Of a stretch of DNA of 21,742 nt, positions 15,012 to 21,742 are shown one piece after another. Position 1 is the first letter of the stretch, and every line of letters starts with the position of its first letter. The translations under genes and the position numbers were made by a program. The notes under the pieces were generated by a model. The model was not told where the DNA came from, ran no database searches, and saw only the letters and a list, made by a program, of their open reading frames with translations. The stretch comes from Vulcanimicrobiota bacterium (GTDB taxonomy: Bacteria; Vulcanimicrobiota; Vulcanimicrobiia; Vulcanimicrobiales; Vulcanimicrobiaceae). Location of the stretch: contig DAHUYY010000004.1 of the NCBI GenBank assembly GCA_027306845.1, forward strand, positions 1-21,742, given 5' to 3'.

Positions 15012-15631
15012 GCGCGCACGTCGCGCCCCGAACCGACGAGCGGCGTGCCGCCGGAACCGATACGACGCGCGATCGGATCCTTCACGCCGCCCGAGAGGTC
15101 GTCGCGCGGAAAGGCAAGCGCGCCGCAACGACGCGCGAGATCGCCGAGGTCGCGGGAGTGAATGAAACCACGCTCTTCCGTCATTTCGGGACGAAGGAAA
15201 AGTTGCTCTACGAACTCGTTGAGTATTGCTGCCCGAGCATCTCGATCGATGAATTCACCGTCGCGTTACGAGGGCCCGTCGATAGCGATCTCATGACGAT
15301 GGGGCGCTTCCTCATGGAACGTCTTTGGAACATGCGCGATATGATTCGCTGGTCGATGGTTGAGGATGATTACGAAGCGAACGTGTACGGATCGGCAACC
15401 TGGCGTCCGCAAAACGCCGTCCGGGAGGCGCTCGGTGCATTTATGGCCTCGCGTGTCGAGCGAGGAGAGCTCGCCGGCAACCCTGAGGACCTTGCGGCTG
15501 TCTTCGGTTCGATGATCTTCGCGCACGTGATGGGACGGCAAAAATATCCCGACGTGCGTTTTTACGCAGACCAAGAGTACGGTTTACGGATGTACATTCA
15601 AATCTTCCTCAATGGAGCAAGGAACAATTAA
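15008..15631 (+). CDS. TetR-family transcriptional regulator
   Basis: The product has 207 residues. The N-terminal part (about residues 20-66) is a textbook TetR helix-turn-helix: TRDRILHAAREVVARKGKRAATTREIAEVAGVNETTLFRHFGTKEKLLYEL, given here only as its landmarks RDRIL, TTREIAEVAGV and TLFRHFGTKEKL. The C-terminal helical region is the divergent ligand-binding and dimer part (LMTMGRFLMERLWNMRDMIRW and others). GTG 15008 has a GGGG run about seven bases upstream and overlaps the previous stop (GTGA). It probably represses its own operon, releasing it when an exporter substrate binds; the two palindromes before the STAS gene are the likely operators. The stop codon overlaps the ATG of the adaptor gene (TAATG). 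Confidence 0.93.
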   Translation: MSAHVAPRTDERRAAGTDTTRDRILHAAREVVARKGKRAATTREIAEVAGVNETTLFRHFGTKEKLLYELVEYCCPSISIDEFTVALRGPVDSDLMTMGRFLMERLWNMRDMIRWSMVEDDYEANVYGSATWRPQNAVREALGAFMASRVERGELAGNPEDLAAVFGSMIFAHVMGRQKYPDVRFYADQEYGLRMYIQIFLNGARNN

Positions 15632-16875
15632 TGGCAACGAATCTGCAGGATGCCCCAAAGGATTCAGCGATTGACGGCGCTGATGTCGGCGAAAATACCG
15701 CTTCGAATCAGCCGCGGAAGCGGATAATTTTCGGCGTCCTCGGGACGATCCTCGCAATCGTGCTGTTGATTTACGGCGGACGCTGGTATGCCTACGCACG
15801 CGTCCACGCGGGGACCGAAGATGCGATGATCGATTCGGATGTCGTCGCGATCACCAGCAAGATCGGTGAGAAGATCGATTCGATACCCGTCCAGACCAAC
15901 CAATACGTCCGCAAAGGGCAACTTCTCGTCATTCTCGATAATCGCGACGAACGGCACCGCCTAGCGCAAGCGCAGGCGGCCTACGATCAGGCGCTCTCGA
16001 CCGAGACCACGTTGATCCAGCAGAGCCGAGGCGGCATCGCGCAGGCGCAGGCCGGCGTTGCAAGCGCGCTTGCGTCGGTTCCGCAGGCCGATGCGGCATT
16101 AGCGCAAGCGCGGGCTCAACTCGCTGCAGCGATCGCCGAGGTTCCCGCCGCGCGTGCAAATTACGCGAAAGCCTCGGCCGATCTCGCTCGCGCTCGCTCG
16201 TTGGTTCGCACCGGCGACGTCGCGCGCCAGGATCTCGATTCCGCGCTCGCCGAGGAAGGGGCCGCCGCCGCACAACTGGCAACGGCCCAAGCCGATGTCG
16301 GTGCGGCGCGCGACGGCGTTCGCGCGGCTCTCGACCGCGTCGTCGCCGCGCGGGCCGGTATCGCCGGAGCGCAAGGCGGCGTTACGACCGCGCAGGGGAA
16401 ACTCGCGCAGTCGAGCGATTCGAGTCAGGTCGTCGCGGCAAAGGCCGCGCTCGATCTCGCAAAACTCAATCTGCAGTATACGCGGATCTATTCGCCGATC
16501 GACGGATACGTGGGTGAGAAGAGCGCTCAGATCGGCCAGACCGTCGGCGCCGGAATGAACCTCATGACGGTGATTCCTTCAAAAGATATCTTCGTATCGG
16601 CGAACTATAAAGAAACGGCGGTCGGTGCGATTCACGTCGGCCAAGAGGCGGATATTTTCGTCGACGCCTATCCGGGGCATACGTTCCACGGGCATGTGAT
16701 CTCCATCAACCCGGCATCGCAAAACACCTACGCGTTGATTCCTTCACAAAATGCAACCGGCAACTTCGTGAAGGTGACGCAGCGAATTCCGGTCCGTATC
16801 TCTATCGACGACCCGAACCCCAAAATGCCGCTGCGCCCGGGCATGAGCGTCGAGGCGGACGTAAAGGTTCGCTAA
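15631..16875 (+). CDS. EmrA/HlyD-type membrane fusion protein (efflux adaptor)
   Basis: The 414-residue product is the periplasmic adaptor that bridges the inner-membrane transporter and the outer-membrane channel. After a short cytoplasmic tail there is one membrane anchor (about residues 31-50, IIFGVLGTILAIVLLIYGG). A lipoyl-like half domain follows (VVAITSKIGEKIDSIPVQTNQYVRKGQLLVIL), then a very long Ala/Gln-rich coiled-coil hairpin (about 106-280), the second lipoyl half (YSPIDGYVGEKSAQIGQTV) and a beta-barrel. The signature NATGNFVKVTQRIPVRI near the C-terminus is typical of EmrA proteins. The hairpin is longer than in many adaptors. AAGGA lies about nine bases before the ATG. The stop overlaps the EmrB-type start (TAATG), which supports one functional unit. 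Confidence 0.95.
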   Translation: MATNLQDAPKDSAIDGADVGENTASNQPRKRIIFGVLGTILAIVLLIYGGRWYAYARVHAGTEDAMIDSDVVAITSKIGEKIDSIPVQTNQYVRKGQLLVILDNRDERHRLAQAQAAYDQALSTETTLIQQSRGGIAQAQAGVASALASVPQADAALAQARAQLAAAIAEVPAARANYAKASADLARARSLVRTGDVARQDLDSALAEEGAAAAQLATAQADVGAARDGVRAALDRVVAARAGIAGAQGGVTTAQGKLAQSSDSSQVVAAKAALDLAKLNLQYTRIYSPIDGYVGEKSAQIGQTVGAGMNLMTVIPSKDIFVSANYKETAVGAIHVGQEADIFVDAYPGHTFHGHVISINPASQNTYALIPSQNATGNFVKVTQRIPVRISIDDPNPKMPLRPGMSVEADVKVR

Positions 16876-18422
16876 TGTCGGCTTTGCCGCAGAAAAGCGA
16901 GTCGCCGCTCGTCGAGCACGGCTGGCGGCTTGCAGTGATTACGGTTGCCGTAATCACCGCAACGCTGTTGGAGATCGTCGATACGACGATCGTGAATGTC
17001 GCCTTGCCGAACATTCAGGGAAACTTCGGCGTCGCCGTCGATCAAGGTGCCTGGATCGTCACCGGCTATATTATCGCGAACGTCATCGTGATTCCCATCA
17101 CGCCGTGGCTGCAAGGGCGCTTTGGAAGGCGCCAATACTTCACGGCATCGATCGTGATATTCACCATAGCGTCGCTGATGTGCGGGCTTGCCCCGTCGTT
17201 TAGTGCGCTGGTCTTTTGGCGCATCGTGCAAGGGCTCGGTGGCGGTGGATTGATCTCTACCTCGCAAGCGATCCTTCGCGATATATTCGGCGTGCATCGG
17301 CAGGGGCGCGCGCAAGGCGTATTTGCGATGGGTGTGATCGTCGGGCCCGCGCTCGGCCCGGTGCTCGGTGGATTCATCACCGATAATTTCACTTGGCGCT
17401 GGGCATTCTTCATCAATCTCCCCGTCGGTATCATCGCGGCGACGCTAACGCTGCTCTATATGCGGAATCCGACGAAGCCTCGTGCGATGGCGCTCGATTG
17501 GATCGGGTTGGCATTATTGGCGATGGGGTTGGGATCGATGCAGTACGTACTCGATCAAGGGCAGCAAGATGACTGGCTAAGCAACGCCGCCATCCGAACC
17601 TTTGCCGGGCTCGCAATTCTCGGTATCATTTCTTTCGTGCTCTGGACGCTGCGGTCGCGGCGACCGGTGGTCGATCTCCACGTCCTGAAGATTCGTCAGG
17701 TTGCAGTCGGCAGCGTGCTGGGGGCGGTGCTCGGTATTAGCCTCTATGGATCGATACTCGTCCTTCCGCAATATCTACAAAACTCGCTCGGCTTTACCGC
17801 AACGCTCTCCGGATTGACAATTTTGGTTCGAGCGCTATCGGTAATGCTCTTCACGCCGTTAACCGCGGCGCTCGCCGGGCGCGGCATCGTCGACGTGCGC
17901 ATATCGACGGGGATCGGCTTCGTGCTGCTGGGGATATCGAATTGGTTGCTCGCGGGGGTAACGACGCCGGAGTCGCAGTTTGGTACCTTGGTGCTCTCGC
18001 TGGTGATTAGCGGCATCGGCCTTTCGCAGATCTTCGTCCCGTTATCGATCGCCGTTATCGGCGGCGTCGCCGATAAGGATGTCGCCTCCACCTCGGCATT
18101 CTTCAATCTCTCGCGCCAGGTCGGCGGAAGCGTCGCAACGGCGATTTTGGTGACGATTTTGGTGCGCGGCGTCACCTACCATCAGGCGGAGCTCGCCGCT
18201 TCCGAGACGTTGGGGCGCCCGGCTACCGCTCTCTATCTCCAACGCGAAGGCGGGGAACGCTCGACCAAAGCGTTGATCAAACTGGAAAATATGGTCGGCG
18301 CTCAGGCGCAGGTTCTTGCGTACGCCGATACATCGCGGTGGGTTGCAATCATGACGATCGGCCTCGCCCCGCTCGTTCTTTTACTTAGAAAGCCGCGGAC
18401 TGCCGCGGTAGCAGTGGAATAG
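16875..18422 (+). CDS. EmrB/QacA-type DHA2 family multidrug transporter (MFS)
   Basis: The 515-residue product is a proton-driven exporter of the DHA2 family, expected to have 14 membrane segments; repeated hydrophobic stretches of about 20 residues run the whole length. The signature near TM1 is D36-TTIVNVALP, motif A is WLQGRFGRRQYF (about residues 78-89), and the antiporter motif C is GVIVGPALGPVLGG. These are standard EmrB features. It works with the EmrA-type adaptor and the TolC-type channel encoded on either side. The substrate cannot be deduced; hydrophobic drugs, fatty acids or a secreted metabolite are all usual for this family. AAAGG sits about eight bases before the ATG. Confidence 0.95.
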   Translation: MSALPQKSESPLVEHGWRLAVITVAVITATLLEIVDTTIVNVALPNIQGNFGVAVDQGAWIVTGYIIANVIVIPITPWLQGRFGRRQYFTASIVIFTIASLMCGLAPSFSALVFWRIVQGLGGGGLISTSQAILRDIFGVHRQGRAQGVFAMGVIVGPALGPVLGGFITDNFTWRWAFFINLPVGIIAATLTLLYMRNPTKPRAMALDWIGLALLAMGLGSMQYVLDQGQQDDWLSNAAIRTFAGLAILGIISFVLWTLRSRRPVVDLHVLKIRQVAVGSVLGAVLGISLYGSILVLPQYLQNSLGFTATLSGLTILVRALSVMLFTPLTAALAGRGIVDVRISTGIGFVLLGISNWLLAGVTTPESQFGTLVLSLVISGIGLSQIFVPLSIAVIGGVADKDVASTSAFFNLSRQVGGSVATAILVTILVRGVTYHQAELAASETLGRPATALYLQREGGERSTKALIKLENMVGAQAQVLAYADTSRWVAIMTIGLAPLVLLLRKPRTAAVAVE

Positions 18423-18430
18423 GAGTCATC

Positions 18431-20119
18431 GTGAAACATCAATCTCTGCGTCGCACGGTCGTTGCCGCACTCGCTCTGACGAGCTCGCTCGGTCCCGCTG
18501 TGTCGCTCGCTGCGTCGACGGAGGCTCCGGCGATACCGGTGGTCGCTCGCGGCTATCGTGCCCCGGCTCTTCCCGCGGCTGCGTCGGCGATCGTCGGAAT
18601 TACCGGAGAACCCTTCGTCGGTATCCGTCTTCACGATGCGATCGCGATGGCTCTCCAAAAAAATCCCGATCTCGCCATCGCCGGAGAGAACGTGAAGATC
18701 GCTCGATACGCCGTCGTCGCCGCGAAGGGAAATTTCGATCTTCGCTTTCAAATCGCGCCCTCGGTAGCACACGTCACTCAGGCGCCGACGAACGCCTTCT
18801 TCGCTGGGCCGAACTTCAGCCCGATCGTACAGAACCAGCAGAAGGTAGCGGGGACGCTCAGCGCGTTATTGCCGGGCGGGCAGAGCGTGAGCGTCGGGTT
18901 ATCGCAGAGCAAAACGATCGATAATACCTCGATCAACGCCTTCGACCCAAGTTATGCAACCTCGCTGAATGTTGGGCTCGACCAACCATTGCTCCGCGGC
19001 GCCGGAATGAACCCCGCGCGGGAACAGCTGCAACTCGCCGTCGCCGGCTCGCGCGCAGCACGCGCGCAGGCACGCGCACAGGCGGCCTCAACAATCGCAT
19101 CGGTTGAAGCGACCTATTGGCAACTCGTCGCCGCATGGCGAAGCGTTGCGATCGCACAGAGCGCACTGCACGAGGCGATGTTCCAGGAAGCCAGTGTCAA
19201 CCGCCTCGTTGCGCGCGGCGCGGCGGCGCCGATCGAACGAACCGAAGCACTCTCGCAGGTAGAGAGCTTTCGGGCGACGCTCGATAGCGCTCTGCAACAG
19301 GTAGCCGGGCTGCAGAACGCGCTGAAAGCGCAAATTCTCAGCGAAAGCAGCGATCCGATCTGGCGGGCGAATCTCGTGCCCACCTCACCGGCGCGGGCTT
19401 TGCCGAAAGTCGCGAACCTGAATCTCCTCGTCGCGCGCGCATTGCGCGATCGGCCCGAGATCGCGCAGAGCGCGGCGACTCAAGAAGAAGCGGCGATCGC
19501 GTTAGCCGGCGCGAAGAACGGCGTTCTGCCGAAAATCGACTTATCGCTTGGGTATCAGAGCAATGGTTTCGCCGGTATTCCCACCAACGTCAACCCGTTG
19601 GGCCCGGGGCCGGCAGCCCCCGTTCCAGGGTATCTGGCGGGCGCAATGGCGCAGTCGTATCACAATTTGTGGGGTGCTCGTTTCCCGGTCTTCAACGCAC
19701 AGGTTACCTACTCGACGACCTTTGGACACCGCACTTCGCATGCCGCCCTTGCAACCGCTCGCGCAAAGGCGCGCATCGCGGAGTTGCAATCGAAGAGCCT
19801 CGTCGACCAGATCGTTATCGACAATCGCAATGCCTTGCAAGCCTATCGCTCGGCGCTCGCTCGCCTAGCGGCGACGCGAGCCGCGCGTATTGCGGCAAAG
19901 GCGGTTTATGAGTCGGAGGTCCGCAAATACAAAAACGGCGCGTCGACGACCTTTCTCGTGCTGCAACGGCAGGTACAGCTCGAGCAGGCGCGCGGTGCCG
20001 AATTGCAAGCGCAGACCGATCTCAATATCGCCGTCGTGGAAATCGAACGAGCGAGCGGAACGATCCTCGCGAAAAATCACGTGAGGCTCTCCGCGCTGGG
20101 ATCGGGGGTGGCGCCATAA
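18431..20119 (+). CDS. TolC-type outer-membrane efflux channel
   Basis: The 562-residue product begins with a signal peptide (MKHQSLRRTVVAALALTSSLG... ending near SLAAS). It has the two outer-membrane-efflux (OEP) repeats, made of long Ala/Gln-rich helices: LHDAIAMALQKNPDLAIAGE opens the first, then ATYWQLVAAWRSVAIAQSAL, and the second has RDRPEIAQSAATQEEAAIAL and the C-terminal VLQRQVQLEQARGAELQAQTDLN. It forms the outer duct of the exporter. Its length is greater than that of E. coli TolC (about 490 mature-plus-signal residues), mainly in the N-terminal region. The start is GTG, eight bases after the transporter stop, with AGGAG just before it. The stop TAA overlaps the ATG of the following small ORF. 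Confidence 0.94.
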   Translation: MKHQSLRRTVVAALALTSSLGPAVSLAASTEAPAIPVVARGYRAPALPAAASAIVGITGEPFVGIRLHDAIAMALQKNPDLAIAGENVKIARYAVVAAKGNFDLRFQIAPSVAHVTQAPTNAFFAGPNFSPIVQNQQKVAGTLSALLPGGQSVSVGLSQSKTIDNTSINAFDPSYATSLNVGLDQPLLRGAGMNPAREQLQLAVAGSRAARAQARAQAASTIASVEATYWQLVAAWRSVAIAQSALHEAMFQEASVNRLVARGAAAPIERTEALSQVESFRATLDSALQQVAGLQNALKAQILSESSDPIWRANLVPTSPARALPKVANLNLLVARALRDRPEIAQSAATQEEAAIALAGAKNGVLPKIDLSLGYQSNGFAGIPTNVNPLGPGPAAPVPGYLAGAMAQSYHNLWGARFPVFNAQVTYSTTFGHRTSHAALATARAKARIAELQSKSLVDQIVIDNRNALQAYRSALARLAATRAARIAAKAVYESEVRKYKNGASTTFLVLQRQVQLEQARGAELQAQTDLNIAVVEIERASGTILAKNHVRLSALGSGVAP

Positions 20120-20283
20120 TGTCGTCGAATCAGGTGCGCCGACGGATGAGCACGGCGATGCAACGAAGCATCTCCGAACGCGTCGCCGTTCTGTACGGAC
20201 GCGAATTAGAGCAATGGAACCGGCGCCGTCCGGTCGAGATCGATCAGCCCAGAGCGCTCCGCTCGACCAACCACGTCAACTGA
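20119..20283 (+). CDS. Candidate small basic protein, 54 residues, coupled to the TolC-type gene
   Basis: ATG 20119 overlaps the stop codon of the channel gene as TAATG, the same junction used between the TetR, EmrA-type and EmrB-type genes. A G-rich run (GGGGGTGG) lies about ten bases upstream. The frame has 54 sense codons: the product starts MSSNQVRRRMSTAMQRSISE and continues with RVAVLYGRELEQWNRRR. It is Arg-rich with an amphipathic first half and no membrane segment. I know no family for it. Its last 40 bases overlap the end of pgl on the other strand. It may be a real small protein or chance; the start context argues for translation. Confidence 0.4.
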   Translation: MSSNQVRRRMSTAMQRSISERVAVLYGRELEQWNRRRPVEIDQPRALRSTNHVN

Positions 20284-20963
20284 CCATCGGTCGGAGCGAT
20301 CGCTTCGACCGGATAGACGAGCGGGCCGCCCTCACCGGATGTAACCGCTGAATAGACGGCGGCTTTCTCGCTACCGGCGAGAGCGATGGCGATAGAACGA
20401 GCTGCGTTAATCGCCGCGGGTGTCAGCGTGAGGCGCCATTGTTGTTTGCTCTCGGAGTAAACCGCGCGAACGAGTGCATCGTCATCGACGAAGGGATCGC
20501 TCCCGGGAAAAAGTGAGGCGGTATGCCCATCGGGGCCCATGCCGAGAAGAACGAGATCGAAGCGGGGCGAGGCGCCAAAGCGTTCGCGAATGAGTGCGGC
20601 GTATTCGGCTGCCGCGACGAGCGGCGGCGCTTCGCCGCGCATACGAAGAATTGCCGGAGCGGGTAGCGGAACGTGGGCGAGAAGCGCTTCACGCGCCATG
20701 CGGTAATTGGAATCCGCATCGGTGGGCGCAACGCAGCGTTCGTCTCCGAAGAGCAGCGTTACACGCGTCCAGTCGATGGCATTACGGCGTGGTGCTTTGG
20801 CAAGCAGCATGTATGCGGCACGAGGAGTGCTGCCCCCCGCGAGGACGAGCGAGGCCGTACCGCTCCGAGCTTGCGCCTCGCCGAGCCCCGCGACGACGAA
20901 ATCTGCGAGCCGTTCGGCGAGCGCATCGGGCGTATCGAGAACCTCGCGCTGCACGTTGGTCAT
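20244..20963 (-). CDS. pgl: 6-phosphogluconolactonase
   Basis: Pgl hydrolyses 6-phosphogluconolactone to 6-phosphogluconate, the second step of the oxidative pentose-phosphate pathway, in the cytosol. The 239-residue product has the DevB-type signatures: LAGGSTPRAAY (41-51), FGDERCVAPTDADSNYRM (72-89) and LLGMGPDGHTASLFPGS (139-155), the last carrying the catalytic His. Length fits the family (about 230-260). The frame is open up to 21170, but that part is the antisense shadow of opcA. ATG 20963 is chosen because it overlaps the opcA stop as ATGA and leaves exactly the family length. Confidence 0.95.
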   Translation of the reverse strand: MTNVQREVLDTPDALAERLADFVVAGLGEAQARSGTASLVLAGGSTPRAAYMLLAKAPRRNAIDWTRVTLLFGDERCVAPTDADSNYRMAREALLAHVPLPAPAILRMRGEAPPLVAAAEYAALIRERFGASPRFDLVLLGMGPDGHTASLFPGSDPFVDDDALVRAVYSESKQQWRLTLTPAAINAARSIAIALAGSEKAAVYSAVTSGEGGPLVYPVEAIAPTDGQLTWLVERSALG

Positions 20964-21742
20964 GCCGTTCCGACCGACAACTGCGCGGCGACGATCGCGA
21001 GAATCTCCCGATAATACGGGTCGACACGTCCGGTGAGCAGGGCCTTTTCGACCAACGACATCGTATCGAGCGGCACGAAGGGCAGCGAGGCCCTCTGCGC
21101 ATGCTTGCCGACTCCGGCCGTTACGTGCGCGCAATGTGCGGGTTCGTCGAATACGAATTCGTAGGAGCACTCGGTACTTGCGAGGACGCAGCGCGCGACG
21201 CGGCGCACTTGCCCTTTGCGCGTCAGCGCAACTGCAGGACCCTCGAAGACGCGTTCGAGTACGCGTCCGAGCCAGGCACGCAGATAGATCGCTTCGGCGA
21301 GGGAGCCGGCGTCGATTTCCAGGCGATCGATCGCGGAGAGCGTCGCTCGATGCGCCGGGTCGTCGAAGAATCCGGCGAGTACCTCCTGGATCGGGCGAAT
21401 GCGCAGGTATGCCAAGTCGATGGGTGGGCGCGCGCCGAGGGCATCGGCGAGGTCGATCAATTCACGAAGATTCTCGACGTCGCTCGAAGTTCCGGAGGAA
21501 TCGATGATTGCAGGAACCGCATAGCGAGCGAGCTCTTCGAAGAGTTGCTCGACCCCGATCGTCGAGCCGTTCCACCAGAGAACCTCCGGGACATCGGGGA
21601 TCGTCAATGCGTCGAGCAGAGAGCGGACGGTTTGCGGTGCGCAATCCTCGATGCCGAAGCGGACGATCTCCGATTGCGCGCCGCCGCCGACTTGCGGTTC
21701 CACCGAGGCGGTCATCGGATCGCCGAGCGAGGATCCGTCGAG
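20960..21742 (-). CDS. opcA: Glucose-6-phosphate dehydrogenase assembly protein OpcA (5' end beyond window)
   Basis: OpcA helps assemble or redox-activate glucose-6-phosphate dehydrogenase; it is known from Cyanobacteria and Actinobacteria. The visible 260 codons stay open to the right edge. The first ATG in view (21715) would give 251 residues, but the frame continues upstream without a stop and OpcA proteins are usually about 300-380 residues, so the true start probably lies outside. Recognisable parts are the QTVRSLLDALTIPDVPEVLWWNG segment (the conserved P-D-x-P-x-x-x-W-W region), the DLAYLRIRPIQEVLAGFFD region and the basic strand KGQVRRVARCVL. A four-base overlap couples it to pgl; zwf is expected just upstream, outside the window. 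Confidence 0.85.
   Translation of the reverse strand, partial: LDGSSLGDPMTASVEPQVGGGAQSEIVRFGIEDCAPQTVRSLLDALTIPDVPEVLWWNGSTIGVEQLFEELARYAVPAIIDSSGTSSDVENLRELIDLADALGARPPIDLAYLRIRPIQEVLAGFFDDPAHRATLSAIDRLEIDAGSLAEAIYLRAWLGRVLERVFEGPAVALTRKGQVRRVARCVLASTECSYEFVFDEPAHCAHVTAGVGKHAQRASLPFVPLDTMSLVEKALLTGRVDPYYREILAIVAAQLSVGTA

Noticed and set aside
20964..21170. An N-terminal extension of pgl
   Set aside because: It lies inside opcA on the same strand in another frame and is Arg-rich; ATG 20963 gives the family length and an ATGA junction.

Overview
The window is a GC-rich bacterial chromosome segment packed with genes that mostly run in short-gap or overlapping operons. No rRNA, tRNA, CRISPR array, insertion sequence or phage gene was seen. 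Three features point to a two-membraned bacterium outside the best-known phyla: a TolC-type outer-membrane channel, a ClpC-type (not ClpA-type) unfoldase, and OpcA, which is best known from Actinobacteria and Cyanobacteria. A lineage such as Eremiobacterota (WPS-2) would fit, but this is an inference from gene content; no marker gene fixes the taxonomy.

Layout. (1) 1-2779, minus strand: a small MIP18/PaaD-like Fe-S assembly factor followed by a large MalT-type LuxR regulator that runs off the left edge. (2) 2853-13164, plus strand: a small exported glycine-rich protein, then clpC, a WYL-domain regulator, an exported His-rich protein, and the histidine-utilisation genes hutH, hutU, hutI and a hutF-like deiminase. 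Gaps from clpC to hutF are 30 nt or less, so one long transcript is possible. The hutF-like gene is interrupted by one in-frame TAG exactly where the family normally has Tyr. (3) 13132-13929, minus strand: a class A beta-lactamase-like serine hydrolase, convergent with and overlapping hutF. (4) 14062-20283, plus strand: a six-gene cluster with overlapping or closely spaced ends, encoding a STAS protein, a LolA-like exported protein, a TetR regulator, an EmrA-type adaptor, an EmrB/DHA2 transporter and a TolC-type channel, plus a previously easy-to-miss 54-codon ORF at the end. Two similar palindromes 43 bp apart sit in the divergent promoter region before this cluster and are good candidates for the TetR operator. 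(5) 20244-21742, minus strand: pgl and the 3' part of opcA, the tail of an oxidative pentose-phosphate operon whose zwf probably lies to the right.

How it works together. hutH, hutU and hutI would take histidine to N-formiminoglutamate; the next step (deimination) depends on the interrupted gene, and no HutG-type hydrolase lies in the window. The TetR-EmrA-EmrB-TolC set is a complete tripartite exporter with its own regulator. Its linkage to a STAS protein lacking the usual phospho-acceptor Ser and to a LolA-like carrier is the least ordinary part of the region. There is no non-coding stretch longer than 300 bases; the longest is 13930-14061.
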